A DNA stretch of 64,000 bases from the NCBI RefSeq assembly GCF_014237835.1, contig NZ_JACJVI010000021.1, positions 1 to 64,000 of the forward strand, written 5' to 3'. The notes under the pieces were generated by a model. The model searched no databases and was not told where the DNA came from. It was given only the letters and a program-made list of their open reading frames with translations. A program made the position numbers and the translations under genes. The stretch is from Rhizobium sp. AQ_MP. Lineage in GTDB: Bacteria; Pseudomonadota; Alphaproteobacteria; Rhizobiales; Rhizobiaceae. Within the stretch, counting starts at the first letter, position 1. The number at the start of each line of letters is the position of its first letter. Shown in pieces: positions 1 through 8,307 of the stretch.

Positions 1-54
1 TGTTAAGCCTGCCGCCAGCGTTCGTTCTGAGCCAGGATCAAACTCTCAAGTTGA
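1..54 (-). rRNA. rrs: 16S ribosomal RNA, 5' end (partial)
   Basis: Read on the minus strand, the first ~54 bases are the 5' end of 16S rRNA, including the universal 27F region (AGAGTTTGATCCTGGCTCAG) followed by the usual AACGAACGCTGGCGG block. The gene runs off the left edge, so only its start is present. The 5' boundary is estimated from the conserved TCAACTTGAGAG start typical of alphaproteobacteria. Confidence 0.96.
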
Positions 55-393
55 GAATTCAATCTCGACTAATCACTTTGTTCTGAATCGACGAGAACTC
101 ACTCGGCTGATTACGCATCACTGCGCCACCAGCCTGGTGTTCTCATATCAAAACGTGACCGTCGTTTGTCTTCTTAGAAAGCACATCTCTGTGCTACCTG
201 CGCAAGACCGCCGCCCACGTTTCTCTTTCTTCCATCTTCAATTGTCAAAAAACAGACGGACAAATACCCGTCAAAAATCCCCATCCACCCAACCCTAAAG
301 TCGGGCAACAAAACCAGCAAACGCTAAGTTCGAGATCTTTTTTGAACCAGAGTGCCAGGCCGTTTGGCGCCGCCCTCTCGTTCGGTGAGGCGG
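55..393 (-). other. rRNA operon leader region
   Basis: Non-coding stretch between the promoter at 394-422 and the 16S 5' end. On the minus strand it contains TTTGACAATTGAAG around 234-248, a block that recurs in rhizobial rrn leaders, and several A/T-rich runs. I see no convincing ORF. It is probably the transcribed leader carrying antitermination and RNase III processing signals, but those sites were not resolved individually. Confidence 0.6.
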
Positions 394-422
394 CTTATAC
401 GGCCACTCCTTTTTCCCGTCAA
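394..422 (-). promoter_or_regulatory. rrn promoter (-35/-10)
   Basis: On the minus strand TTGACG (422-417) and TATAAG (399-394) are separated by exactly 17 bases, a near-consensus housekeeping promoter pointing at the 16S gene. A second TTGACA (436-431) just upstream has no matching -10 at a good distance. The A/T-rich block from 423 to about 485 could act as an UP element. Bases 486-597, back to the next gene, hold nothing else I recognise. Confidence 0.7.
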
Positions 423-597
423 CAGCCATTTGTCAAAAAACTGTCGTTTTTTTCAAATCGTTGATTTTAAAGCGAAAAAATCACCATATGATTCTATGCA
501 TCGCATTTGCGCCAACGGCGGCATCCGATCGCATTCGGCCCTTGGTCCTTCTCTATATGGGAAGTGACCAGCTTCGTTAAAAGACCCGGAAATCGCT

Positions 598-810
598 TTA
601 GCCCTTGGTGATCAGGATCAGCAAGACGAACATGATCGGGACGGCGCTGAGCGCTGGGATGATGATCGCGGGATAACCGAACGTCGCGATTGCCAGCACC
701 CAGATCAGCAGCAGATTGACCACGAACAGGACCTTCGCCGTCGTTGGTCCGTGGATCGCCTCCTTCAGCATCCAGCCGAACAGGGGCACGCGATAGATGA
801 TGTCTGCCAT
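598..810 (-). CDS. Small two-helix membrane protein of unknown function
   Basis: Encodes 70 residues starting MADIIYRVPLFGWM. The frame is open to an ATG at 870, but 810 is preferred because GAGG lies about 8 bases upstream of it and the extra 20 residues look like translated leader. Residues ~27-47 and ~50-68 are two long hydrophobic segments, predicting a small inner-membrane protein with short polar ends. I do not recognise a functional family. It reads toward the rrn promoter and is probably monocistronic. The short length and absence of catalytic motifs prevent a functional call. Confidence 0.7.
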   Translation of the reverse strand: MADIIYRVPLFGWMLKEAIHGPTTAKVLFVVNLLLIWVLAIATFGYPAIIIPALSAVPIMFVLLILITKG

Positions 811-965
811 TCCAAACCTCGTCTCTCTCAGCATGGACCGCAGATAGGAGCCTTCGTGGGGCCCGTTCAATGCGGCAAATTGGCTTTTGCAAAGGATGCG
901 CGCATTCCTTTTCGCTGACGTCGCAATCTGCTGGACATCGCTTCATCCGCCGGCCTAAGCTTGCC

Positions 966-1160
966 ATGTGATGGTTCCGCCCGGACAGGACAGGATGGGC
1001 GGACGAAGAGGGAATACGGTGAGGATTACCCATCAGGGGCCGATACCGTGGCTGCCCCCGCAACTGTGAACGGCGAGCGACGTCCGACATGCCATTGGCC
1101 TTGTGCTGATAAGGCGGACCGAAGCCCTGACCCGTAAGCCAGGAGACCTGCCATCGCTTT
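966..1160 (+). promoter_or_regulatory. Cobalamin (adenosylcobalamin) riboswitch
   Basis: The sequence has the order of conserved blocks of a B12 riboswitch: a GGGAATACGGTGAG block near 1010, the core block GGCTGCCCCCGCAACTGTGA at ~1050-1069, and a full B12 box AGCCAGGAGACCTGCC at 1137-1152. It lies ~60 bases upstream of a CbiM-like cobalt permease. By analogy with other such elements, high cobalamin should lower expression of that gene. The 5' edge is approximate. Confidence 0.93.
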
Positions 1161-1221
1161 GCGGCACGAAAGCGCCATTCACTCTTCCCGCGCGGTGGGC
1201 GCGGACGAAAGGACTTGAGAT

Positions 1222-1905
1222 ATGCATATTGAACCCGGCGTCGTTGATGGCGCCAAACTCGCACTGAGCTATGCTACGGCTGCCCTCTCCTTCGGCCTCG
1301 TCGGGAAGATGGTCGTCGATGATATCAGGTCGAAGGCACGCCTGATTGGGCTCGCCGGTCGGGCACTGACCACGACCGCGCTTGTCTTCGCCTTTTTCGA
1401 GGTCTTGCCGCATCATCCCGTCGGCGTGTCGGAAGTACACCTGATCCTCGGCTCGACACTTTTCCTCATCTTCGGTGCCGGCGCAGCCTCGCTCGGCCTG
1501 GCTCTTGGCCTCCTGCTGCAGGGCCTGTTCTTTGCACCCTTTGATCTTCCGCAATATGGAATGAATGTCACGACGCTGATCGTTCCGCTTTTTGCCATCA
1601 GTCAGCTCGCTGAACGGATCATCCCGCAGAAGAAGGCTTATGTGGATGTCGGCTATCGCGATGCGCTCGCATTGTCGACCGCCTATCAGGGCGGCATCGT
1701 CGCCTGGGTCGCCTTCTGGGCCCTTTATGGTCATGGCTTCACTGCCGAGAGCCTGACGAGCATCGCAAGCTTTGGCGCAGCCTATATGACCGTGATCCTC
1801 ATCGAACCCCTCGTCGATCTCGCAGTTCTCGCCGCGGCCAAGTCCTGGAAGAACGCGACCGACAACGGCCTCTTCAATGGCCGCCTGCACCGCGCAGCCG
1901 TCTGA
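1222..1905 (+). CDS. CbiM-like cobalt transport protein (ECF-type permease component)
   Basis: Encodes 227 residues, mostly hydrophobic, with about six predicted membrane segments. The N-terminus is Met-His-Ile followed by an acidic/glycine turn, as in CbiM/NikM substrate-capture subunits, where Met1 and His2 help bind the metal ion; an N-terminal His-Ile therefore also supports the ATG at 1222. The gene sits directly behind a cobalamin riboswitch, which fits cobalt supply for B12 synthesis. No CbiN, CbiQ or CbiO gene is adjacent, so partners must be elsewhere or the protein works alone. An AAAGGA ribosome site lies ~10 bases upstream, and a strong terminator follows. The family call is good; the metal is inferred from the riboswitch. 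Confidence 0.85.
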   Translation: MHIEPGVVDGAKLALSYATAALSFGLVGKMVVDDIRSKARLIGLAGRALTTTALVFAFFEVLPHHPVGVSEVHLILGSTLFLIFGAGAASLGLALGLLLQGLFFAPFDLPQYGMNVTTLIVPLFAISQLAERIIPQKKAYVDVGYRDALALSTAYQGGIVAWVAFWALYGHGFTAESLTSIASFGAAYMTVILIEPLVDLAVLAAAKSWKNATDNGLFNGRLHRAAV

Positions 1906-1926
1906 TTGCGCTGATGAGACTGAAGG

Positions 1927-1958
1927 GCGCATGGCACCCGCCATGCGCTTTTTTCTTT
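1927..1958 (+). terminator. Rho-independent terminator of the cobalt permease gene
   Basis: A perfect 9-bp stem GCGCATGGC/GCCATGCGC with an ACCC loop is followed by a T-rich tract (TTTTTTCTTTT). It lies just after the stop codon and isolates the riboswitch unit from purC. Confidence 0.93.
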
Positions 1959-2043
1959 TGAAAGAGCCGCCGCTTTGGGGTACCGCGGGCCGCAAACCGC
2001 ACCATCTGAGGTGCCATGACCCGTCTAGAGATCGAGGACCTCC

Positions 2044-2988
2044 ATGCGTATCCTGTCCGAAGCCCATTATCCGGAACTGCCCAACTATTATCGTGGCAAG
2101 GTGCGCGAGAACTATGATCTGCCCGATGGCAGCCGGGTCATCATCTCGACGGACCGCCTGAGCGCCTTCGACCGCATCCTGACCTGCATTCCCTATAAGG
2201 GCCAGGTGCTGACACAGACTGCGCGCTACTGGTTCGAGAAGACGGCCGACATCTGCCCCAACCATGTCATCGCTTATCCGGATCCAAATGTCGTGGTCGG
2301 CAAGCGTCTCGATATTCTACCCGTCGAGATCGTCGTTCGCGGCTACCTTGCCGGCACGACCGGCACATCGATCCTGACACTTTATAAGAAGGGGGAGCGC
2401 AGCATGTACGGGATCACCCTTCCCGATGGCATGCGCGACAATCAGAAACTCCCGACCCCGATCATCACGCCGACGAGCAAGGAGTTCGACGGAGGCCATG
2501 ACGAACCCCTGACGCCGGCGGAGATCGTCGAGAAGAAGCTGCTCACCGCCGAGCAATGGGAAACGCTGTCGCGTTACGCGCTGGCGCTGTTTGCCCGTGG
2601 CCAGAAACTCGCCGCCGAGCGAGGCCTCATCCTCGTCGATACGAAATACGAATTCGGGACTGACGAAAACGGCACGATCATCCTGGCGGATGAGATCCAC
2701 ACGCCGGACAGCAGTCGCTACTGGATCGCTGACAGCTATCAGACGAGCTTTGAGAAGGGCGAGCGTCCCCAAAGCTTCGACAAGGATTTCGTCCGCGCCT
2801 GGGTCGCCGAACGCTGTGATCCTTATGTCGATCCGATCCCGGAAATTCCGCAATCTCTGGTCGAAGACACCTCGAAGGTCTATATCAAGGCATATGAAGC
2901 AATCACAGGACTGGAGTTTCAGCCCGATGATAACGGCGAAAGCCCCTGGGCCCGCGTCCGCACAAATCTAGCCTCCTATTTCCCATGA
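2044..2988 (+). CDS. purC: Phosphoribosylaminoimidazole-succinocarboxamide synthase (SAICAR synthetase)
   Basis: Catalyses ATP-dependent ligation of aspartate to CAIR in de novo purine synthesis. The 314-residue product starts MRILSEAHYPELPNYYRGKV with the typical YRGKVRENYDL nucleotide-binding start, then SAFDRIL, the EIVVRGYLAG block and the DTKYEFG / LADEIHTPDSSRYW motifs near residues 200-230. It is the longer form (about 300 residues, as in yeast Ade1) rather than the ~240-residue form. GAGGACC precedes the ATG. A TetR-family gene starts 14 bases after the stop, so the two may be co-transcribed by accident of packing; I see no functional link. Confidence 0.97.
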   Translation: MRILSEAHYPELPNYYRGKVRENYDLPDGSRVIISTDRLSAFDRILTCIPYKGQVLTQTARYWFEKTADICPNHVIAYPDPNVVVGKRLDILPVEIVVRGYLAGTTGTSILTLYKKGERSMYGITLPDGMRDNQKLPTPIITPTSKEFDGGHDEPLTPAEIVEKKLLTAEQWETLSRYALALFARGQKLAAERGLILVDTKYEFGTDENGTIILADEIHTPDSSRYWIADSYQTSFEKGERPQSFDKDFVRAWVAERCDPYVDPIPEIPQSLVEDTSKVYIKAYEAITGLEFQPDDNGESPWARVRTNLASYFP

Positions 2989-3002
2989 GAAAGGCTTGAC
3001 CC

Positions 3003-3668
3003 ATGGATCAGGATTCTCGAGCACGCCCTGGCTCATGCTGCCCCTCGATGGGGGCGGGTGTAACCCAGCGTCGCCCGAGACGCCCGGCAGAAGAAACTCG
3101 GGAGGAGATCCTCAACACAGCCGAACGGCTGTTCCGCACCCATGGTTATGCAAGTGTCGCCATTGCCGACATCGCCACGGAACTGTCGATGTCGCCGGCC
3201 AATGTCTTCAAGCATTTTCGTACAAAAACGAGCCTCGTCGATGCGATCGCGACGCGGGCGATCGAACAGACCCTCAATGCGCTTAAAGCATTGGCAAGCG
3301 ACAAGCCGGCCCCGGAGCGGCTTCATGCGCTCGCCCATCATCTGATGGAAGAGCATCTGTCCGAGCAGACGGACGCGCCCTTTGTCTTCGAAATGATCCT
3401 GGTTACCATCACCGAAGAACTGGACTGCGGAGACCGCTTTCGCGAGATCGTGGTTGGCATGATCGCCGAAATAATTGCAGCCGGGGTCCGGGAAGGCGTC
3501 TATCACGCGGATGATGTCCCGCGGCTGGCCAACGCGACCTTCGACGCACTCGCCTGCGTCATTCATCCTGTCATGACCGGGATGGAAAAGGCTGACATAA
3601 TGGCAACACGCTGCCGAGAAGTCGTACGTCTCATTGATGCTGCACTGCGGTCGCCGCTTGTAAAGTGA
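3003..3668 (+). CDS. TetR/AcrR-family transcriptional regulator (probable repressor of the RND pump)
   Basis: Encodes up to 221 residues. The HTH lies at residues ~30-75 (ILNTAERLFRTHGYASVAIA, then IATELSMSPANVFKHFRTK), a textbook TetR DNA-binding domain, followed by an all-helical ligand domain. The first ~20 residues are unlike the family, and a downstream start (ATG at 3048 or GTG at 3060) is plausible. The gene immediately precedes an RND efflux operon on the same strand, the usual position of a local drug-responsive repressor such as AmeR or IfeR. A 28-bp inverted repeat spans its stop codon and may be the operator. Ligand unknown. Confidence 0.9.
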   Translation: MDQDSRARPGSCCPSMGAGVTQRRPRRPAEETREEILNTAERLFRTHGYASVAIADIATELSMSPANVFKHFRTKTSLVDAIATRAIEQTLNALKALASDKPAPERLHALAHHLMEEHLSEQTDAPFVFEMILVTITEELDCGDRFREIVVGMIAEIIAAGVREGVYHADDVPRLANATFDALACVIHPVMTGMEKADIMATRCREVVRLIDAALRSPLVK

Positions 3669-3690
3669 CGTTTGCTGATTTACGTCACTT
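3663..3690. promoter_or_regulatory. Candidate operator (9-bp inverted repeat)
   Basis: A perfect inverted repeat AAGTGACGT - 10 bases - ACGTCACTT begins over the TetR stop codon and lies 115 bases upstream of the efflux adaptor start. The size (28 bp) and position fit a TetR-family operator. It lacks a T-tract, so a terminator role is less likely. Direct evidence is the symmetry only. Confidence 0.55.
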
Positions 3691-3804
3691 CAAAGAATGG
3701 TGGGCGCCTCGGCATGCGCTTCCACTTTCCGGCGCGCCGTGTTTCGAAGGAAATGGGCGCGACAGTCTTCGATTACTGCCTTGCCATATGTATGGGATTA
3801 TTTG

Positions 3805-5019
3805 ATGCGCCCAAGCCTCAGACTTGCCTCCGTTCTCGTCATCTGTACCGCAGCCTTGGCAGGCTGCTCCGACCAGCAAGCGGCTCAAGGCGGCGCCGGC
3901 GCTGCAGCTGGTGGAGGTGAACGTCCGCCGGCAGCCGTGAGCGTTATTGTCATGAAGCAGGAAGCGCATGAGATCACGACCACTCTGCCCGGTCGCGCCT
4001 CGGCATTCCAGATGGCGGAGATCCGCCCGCGTGTCAGCGGCATCATCAAAGAAATCGCCTTCAAGGAAGGCAGCAAGGTCAAGACCGGAGATCTGCTCTT
4101 CAAGATCGAGGACGACACCTACCGCGCAGCTGTCGCCCAGGCGCAGGCCAGCCTGCAGAAGGCTGAAGCGGGTGTACCGACGGCACGATCCAACCTCGCC
4201 CGCCAGGAGCGCCTGGTAGGGAGCGGCGCCACACAGGTCGAACTTGAAAACGCGCGGGTGACGCTGCTTCAGGCAGAAGCGGATGTTGCCCAGGCCGCGG
4301 CCGCCTTGCGGTCGGCGGAGATTGCACTCGGGCTTACCGAAATCAGGGCTCCGTTCGAGGGTGTGACGACAATATCTCGTTATTCGATCGGCAATGTCGT
4401 GACCGCCAATCAGACAGACAGCCTGATGACGCTGCGCCGTCTTGACCCGATCTATATCGACCTGACGGAATCCAGCGCGAACTTGCTGCGGCTGCGCGAG
4501 GCGATCAAGGCTGGTCGCATCAATCAGACGAACCGAGAGACGGCCGACATCCGACTTACGCTGGAAGACGGCATCGATTATCCGATTGTCGGCAAGCTCG
4601 ACATGTCCGAATTGGCGGTCAGCCAGACGACTGGCACCTTCTCGATCCGCGCGCTCTTCGATAATCCGGACAATCTGATACTGCCGGGCATGTATGTCCG
4701 AGCGACTGTCGATGTTGGCGTTGAAGAAGGCTATCTCATCCCTCAACGGGCTGCCACGCGCAACCCGAACGGCAAGCTGACCGCGAAGTTCGTGACCGCC
4801 GACAACAAGGTCGAGACGCGTACCTTCGAAAATGCAGAGGTCTCCGCAAACAACTGGCTCGTCGCCTCCGGCATCAAAGACGGCGACAAGCTTATCGTTG
4901 ATGGTTTCCAGTGGATAGGCGACGGCGCACCGGTACAGCCGGTCGAGGCGAAGATCAATGAGGACGGGCTTGTTGAAGAGACCGCGGCCCCGGCTGCTGC
5001 TCCTGCTGCGCAACCGTGA
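3805..5019 (+). CDS. RND efflux periplasmic adaptor subunit (membrane-fusion lipoprotein)
   Basis: 404 residues from the ATG at 3805. The frame is open further upstream, but this start gives a proper lipoprotein signal (MRPSLRLASVLVICTAALAG then Cys21). Features in order: lipoyl/barrel-sandwich half (residues ~55-90, RVSGIIKEIAFKEGSKVKTG), a coiled-coil hairpin (~95-170, QAQASLQKAEAGVPTARS onward), the second lipoyl half, beta-barrel and membrane-proximal domain. This is the AcrA/MexA family, linking the inner-membrane pump to the outer-membrane channel. It is first of three genes (adaptor, pump, channel), with the pump ATG 41 bases after its stop. Substrates cannot be read from sequence. Confidence 0.95.
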   Translation: MRPSLRLASVLVICTAALAGCSDQQAAQGGAGAAAGGGERPPAAVSVIVMKQEAHEITTTLPGRASAFQMAEIRPRVSGIIKEIAFKEGSKVKTGDLLFKIEDDTYRAAVAQAQASLQKAEAGVPTARSNLARQERLVGSGATQVELENARVTLLQAEADVAQAAAALRSAEIALGLTEIRAPFEGVTTISRYSIGNVVTANQTDSLMTLRRLDPIYIDLTESSANLLRLREAIKAGRINQTNRETADIRLTLEDGIDYPIVGKLDMSELAVSQTTGTFSIRALFDNPDNLILPGMYVRATVDVGVEEGYLIPQRAATRNPNGKLTAKFVTADNKVETRTFENAEVSANNWLVASGIKDGDKLIVDGFQWIGDGAPVQPVEAKINEDGLVEETAAPAAAPAAQP

Positions 5020-5060
5020 TTGTGCGACAGGCAAGGCAACCGAGGCGTAGAGGATAACCC

Positions 5061-8000
5061 ATGGCCCAGTATTTCATCCGTCGCCCGATCTTCGCTTGGG
5101 TGATCGCGATCATCATCATGCTCGGGGGCGCATTGGCGATCTCGACATTGTCGATCGCCCAATATCCCGAAATCGCACCCACGACGGTGCAGATTTCGGC
5201 AAGCTATAACGGCGCCAGCGCCGAGACTGTCGAGAAATCTGTCACTTCGATCATCGAAGACGGGATGACCGGTCTTGATGATTTGACCTATATGACATCC
5301 TCGTCAAGCACCGGCTCGGCGTCTGTGACCCTCACTTTTGGCAATTCCATCGATCCGGAAATCGCCCAGGTTCAGGTTCAGAACAAGCTCCAGCTGGTTC
5401 AGTCCCAGCTGCCGGATGTCGTTCAGACCTCCGGCATCTCGGTGACGCGCTCAACCTCTAGCATCCTGCTGGTCGGCGCGCTCGTCTCGACCGATGGCGC
5501 CCGCAGCAATGTCGAGCTCGGCGACATCTTCTCGTCCCAGATCGAGGATCAGATCAAGCGCCTTGAAGGCGTCGGCAGCATTCAGGTCTTCGGAACGGGC
5601 TATGCCATGCGGGTCTGGCTCGATCCGTTCCAGCTCAACAAGTTTCAGCTAACCCCCTCCGATGTCACCACCGCGATCCAGGCCCAGAACACCCAGGTCT
5701 CCGTCGGCGCGCTGGGCAGTCAGCCTGCCCCGGCCGGTCAGCAGCTGACGGTGACGGTTACGGCTCAGAGCCAGCTGCAATCGGTGTCGGACTTCGAGGC
5801 GATCATCCTCAAGACCGAAACGGACGGCGCGACGGTTCGCCTGAGCGACGTGGCCCGCATTGAGATCGGGCAGGAAAGCTACGGCACGAAGACCCGCGCA
5901 AACAGAAATCCTGCGACCGGCTTTGCTGTGAACCTCGCGACTGGCGCAAATGCGCTGGATACCGCAGCCCTCGTCAAATCGCAGCTTGAGACCATCGGAC
6001 CTTCGCTGCCGGAAAACGTCGTTATCACCTACCCCTACGACACGACGCCCTTTGTGCAGCTGTCGATCGAGAAAGTCGTTCACACGCTGCTCGAAGCGAT
6101 CGTGCTGGTCTTCGTGGTATTGCTCGTCTTCCTGCAGAACCTGCGCGCGACCATCATTCCGATGATTGCCGTTCCCGTGGTGCTGCTCGGAACCTTCGGG
6201 GTCCTCGCCATCACCGGTTATTCCATCAACACGCTCACCATGTTTGCCATGGTGCTGGCGATCGGGCTCCTGGTCGACGATGCGATCGTCGTCGTGGAGA
6301 ACGTCGAGCGGATCATGTCGGAGGAAGGACTTTCGCCGCTTGAGGCGACCCAGAAGTCAATGGGAGAGATCACCGGAGCGATCGTCGGTATCGCCCTGGT
6401 GCTGACGGCCGTTTTCATTCCGATGGCCTTTTTCGGCGGCTCCACCGGTATCATCTACCGCCAGTTCTCGGTGACCATCGTCTCGGCAATGCTGCTCTCG
6501 GCGCTCGTTGCCATGGTGCTGACGCCGGCGCTCTGCGCGACGATGCTGAAGCCGATAGATCACCACAAACAAAATCGCGGCCTGGGCGGTTGGTTCAACC
6601 GGAACTTCGATCGCGCGACAGGTGGCTATGTTTCCTCCATCGCCTACCTCCTGAAGCGCCCGCTACGCGTCATGCTGATGTTTGCGATCGTGATCGGCGG
6701 CCTTAGTTGGCTTTTCCTGCGCCTTCCGTCCTCCTTCCTTCCCCAGGAAGACCAGGGCGTGCTCATGACCATCGTCCAACTGCCTAATGGCGCGACGGTC
6801 ACGCGCACGGAAGAGGTCATCAAGAAGATCGAGGACTATTATCTGGACCAGGAGAAGGACGCGATTCAGGACGTCTTCTCGGTTTCCGGCTTCTCCTTCA
6901 CCGGCTCGGGCCAGAACTATGCCCTCGTCTTTGCCAAACTCAAGGATTTTGAACTGCGTGAAAAGCCAGAACTGGCGGCTTCGGCAGTCGTCCAGCGTGC
7001 CATGGGCTACTTCTTCACCCTGCGTGACGCGATGGTCTTCCCGCTGCAGCCACCTGCGATCCCGGGTCTTGGCAGTTCGAGCGGTTTCTCGATGTACCTT
7101 GTCGACAGCGGGAAGAACGGCACGGAAGCGCTCGCCGCGGCCTCACAGCAACTGATGCAGGCAGGGAGCACCAACCCCAGTATCAGCTCGCTGCGCTCCA
7201 ACAACCCGCCACCGGAAACCCAGCTGAAGTTCCTGCTTGACCAGGAAAAGATGGGTGCCATGGGTCTCGACATCGCAACCGTCAACAACATGCTGTCGAC
7301 GATCTTTGCCGGACGCAACGTCAACGACTTTACCCTGAACGGTGAACTGAAGCCTGTCTACGTGCAGGGTGATGCACCCTACCGATTGCAGGAAACGGCA
7401 ATCAACGATTGGCATGCTCGCAACCGGGCGGGAGAAATGGTCCCGTTCTCCTCGTTCGTAAAAACAGAGTGGATCAGCGGTGCTCCGACGCTCAGCCGGT
7501 TCAACGGTGTCGGTGCAATCTCGTTGGAGGGCGCGGCTGGACCAGGCGTAAGTTCCGGGACAGCGATGGACACCATGGAAGAGCTGACCGCGGCCATGGA
7601 TGGCGGCTACACCGTGGCGTGGCAGGGTATTTCCTATCAGGAAAGGCTCTCGGGTTCACAAGCGCCTCTGCTCTATGCCTTGTCCGTTCTGATCGTTTTC
7701 CTTTGCCTCGCAGCCCTCTACGAAAGCTGGTCGATCCCGTTCTCGGTGATCATGGCGGTCCCCGTCGGCGTGCTGGGCGCAGTCGCGGCCGCAACCTTCT
7801 TCGGACAATCGAATGACGTCTACTTCAAGGTCGGTCTCCTGACCACAATCGGTCTGGCCGCCAAGAATGCAATCCTCATCGTTGAGTTCGCCAAGGATCG
7901 ACAGGCCGCTGGATTGAGTGTCATTGATGCAACACTGGAGGCCGCAAAACTCCGTTTGCGCCCGATTATCATGACTTCGCTCGCCTTCATCCTGGGCGTC

Positions 8001-8177
8001 GTGCCATTGGCTATTGCGACTGGCGCCGGCTCTGCGGCGCAGAATTCAATCGGGATTGGCGTACTTGGCGGCATGTTGACCGCAACGGCACTCGGAATCT
8101 TCTTCGTTCCGTCATTTTTTGTCATCATTCGTCAACTTTTCGGCGGTGCAAAACCAAAGGAATCGCTGTCGTCGTGA
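5061..8177 (+). CDS. RND multidrug efflux pump, inner-membrane permease (HAE1 family)
   Basis: 1038 residues, the usual AcrB/MexB length. Begins MAQYFIRRPIFAWVIAIIIM, the standard first transmembrane helix, followed by a large periplasmic loop, TM2-6 around residues 335-500 with the proton-relay segment GLLVDDAIVVVENVER (the paired Asp of TM4), a second periplasmic loop, and TM8-12 near the C-terminus with GLAAKNAILIVEFAKD. It exports substrates from membrane or periplasm using proton influx. GAGGATAACCC precedes the ATG. Central gene of the efflux operon. Confidence 0.97.
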   Translation: MAQYFIRRPIFAWVIAIIIMLGGALAISTLSIAQYPEIAPTTVQISASYNGASAETVEKSVTSIIEDGMTGLDDLTYMTSSSSTGSASVTLTFGNSIDPEIAQVQVQNKLQLVQSQLPDVVQTSGISVTRSTSSILLVGALVSTDGARSNVELGDIFSSQIEDQIKRLEGVGSIQVFGTGYAMRVWLDPFQLNKFQLTPSDVTTAIQAQNTQVSVGALGSQPAPAGQQLTVTVTAQSQLQSVSDFEAIILKTETDGATVRLSDVARIEIGQESYGTKTRANRNPATGFAVNLATGANALDTAALVKSQLETIGPSLPENVVITYPYDTTPFVQLSIEKVVHTLLEAIVLVFVVLLVFLQNLRATIIPMIAVPVVLLGTFGVLAITGYSINTLTMFAMVLAIGLLVDDAIVVVENVERIMSEEGLSPLEATQKSMGEITGAIVGIALVLTAVFIPMAFFGGSTGIIYRQFSVTIVSAMLLSALVAMVLTPALCATMLKPIDHHKQNRGLGGWFNRNFDRATGGYVSSIAYLLKRPLRVMLMFAIVIGGLSWLFLRLPSSFLPQEDQGVLMTIVQLPNGATVTRTEEVIKKIEDYYLDQEKDAIQDVFSVSGFSFTGSGQNYALVFAKLKDFELREKPELAASAVVQRAMGYFFTLRDAMVFPLQPPAIPGLGSSSGFSMYLVDSGKNGTEALAAASQQLMQAGSTNPSISSLRSNNPPPETQLKFLLDQEKMGAMGLDIATVNNMLSTIFAGRNVNDFTLNGELKPVYVQGDAPYRLQETAINDWHARNRAGEMVPFSSFVKTEWISGAPTLSRFNGVGAISLEGAAGPGVSSGTAMDTMEELTAAMDGGYTVAWQGISYQERLSGSQAPLLYALSVLIVFLCLAALYESWSIPFSVIMAVPVGVLGAVAAATFFGQSNDVYFKVGLLTTIGLAAKNAILIVEFAKDRQAAGLSVIDATLEAAKLRLRPIIMTSLAFILGVVPLAIATGAGSAAQNSIGIGVLGGMLTATALGIFFVPSFFVIIRQLFGGAKPKESLSS

Positions 8178-8207
8178 ACATTGACAAACTATGTTAACCA
8201 ACTAATG

Positions 8208-8231
8208 CGTAGGCTGCTGCGGCAGCCTACG
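8208..8231 (+). other. Intergenic hairpin within the efflux operon
   Basis: A perfect 10-bp stem CGTAGGCTGC/GCAGCCTACG with a TGCG tetraloop lies between the pump stop and the channel-gene start. No T-tract follows, so it is probably not an efficient terminator. It may stabilise or process the upstream mRNA, or set the ratio of pump to channel. Confidence 0.6.
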
Positions 8232-8307
8232 TGTGTATGTCGGTCGTTGGCTCGAGGATCTCGAACACCTCGTCGTCGCAGGACCAGGATTTTTACAGGA
8301 ACACGTG

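Noticed and set aside
1033..2265. 410-codon minus-strand ORF across the riboswitch, cobalt permease and purC start
   Set aside because: It is the antisense shadow of two well-supported genes, has low-complexity composition and no family features.
3685..5034. 449-codon minus-strand ORF antisense to the efflux adaptor
   Set aside because: Codon pattern and composition are those of an antisense frame of a GC-rich gene; the plus-strand adaptor has clear domains.
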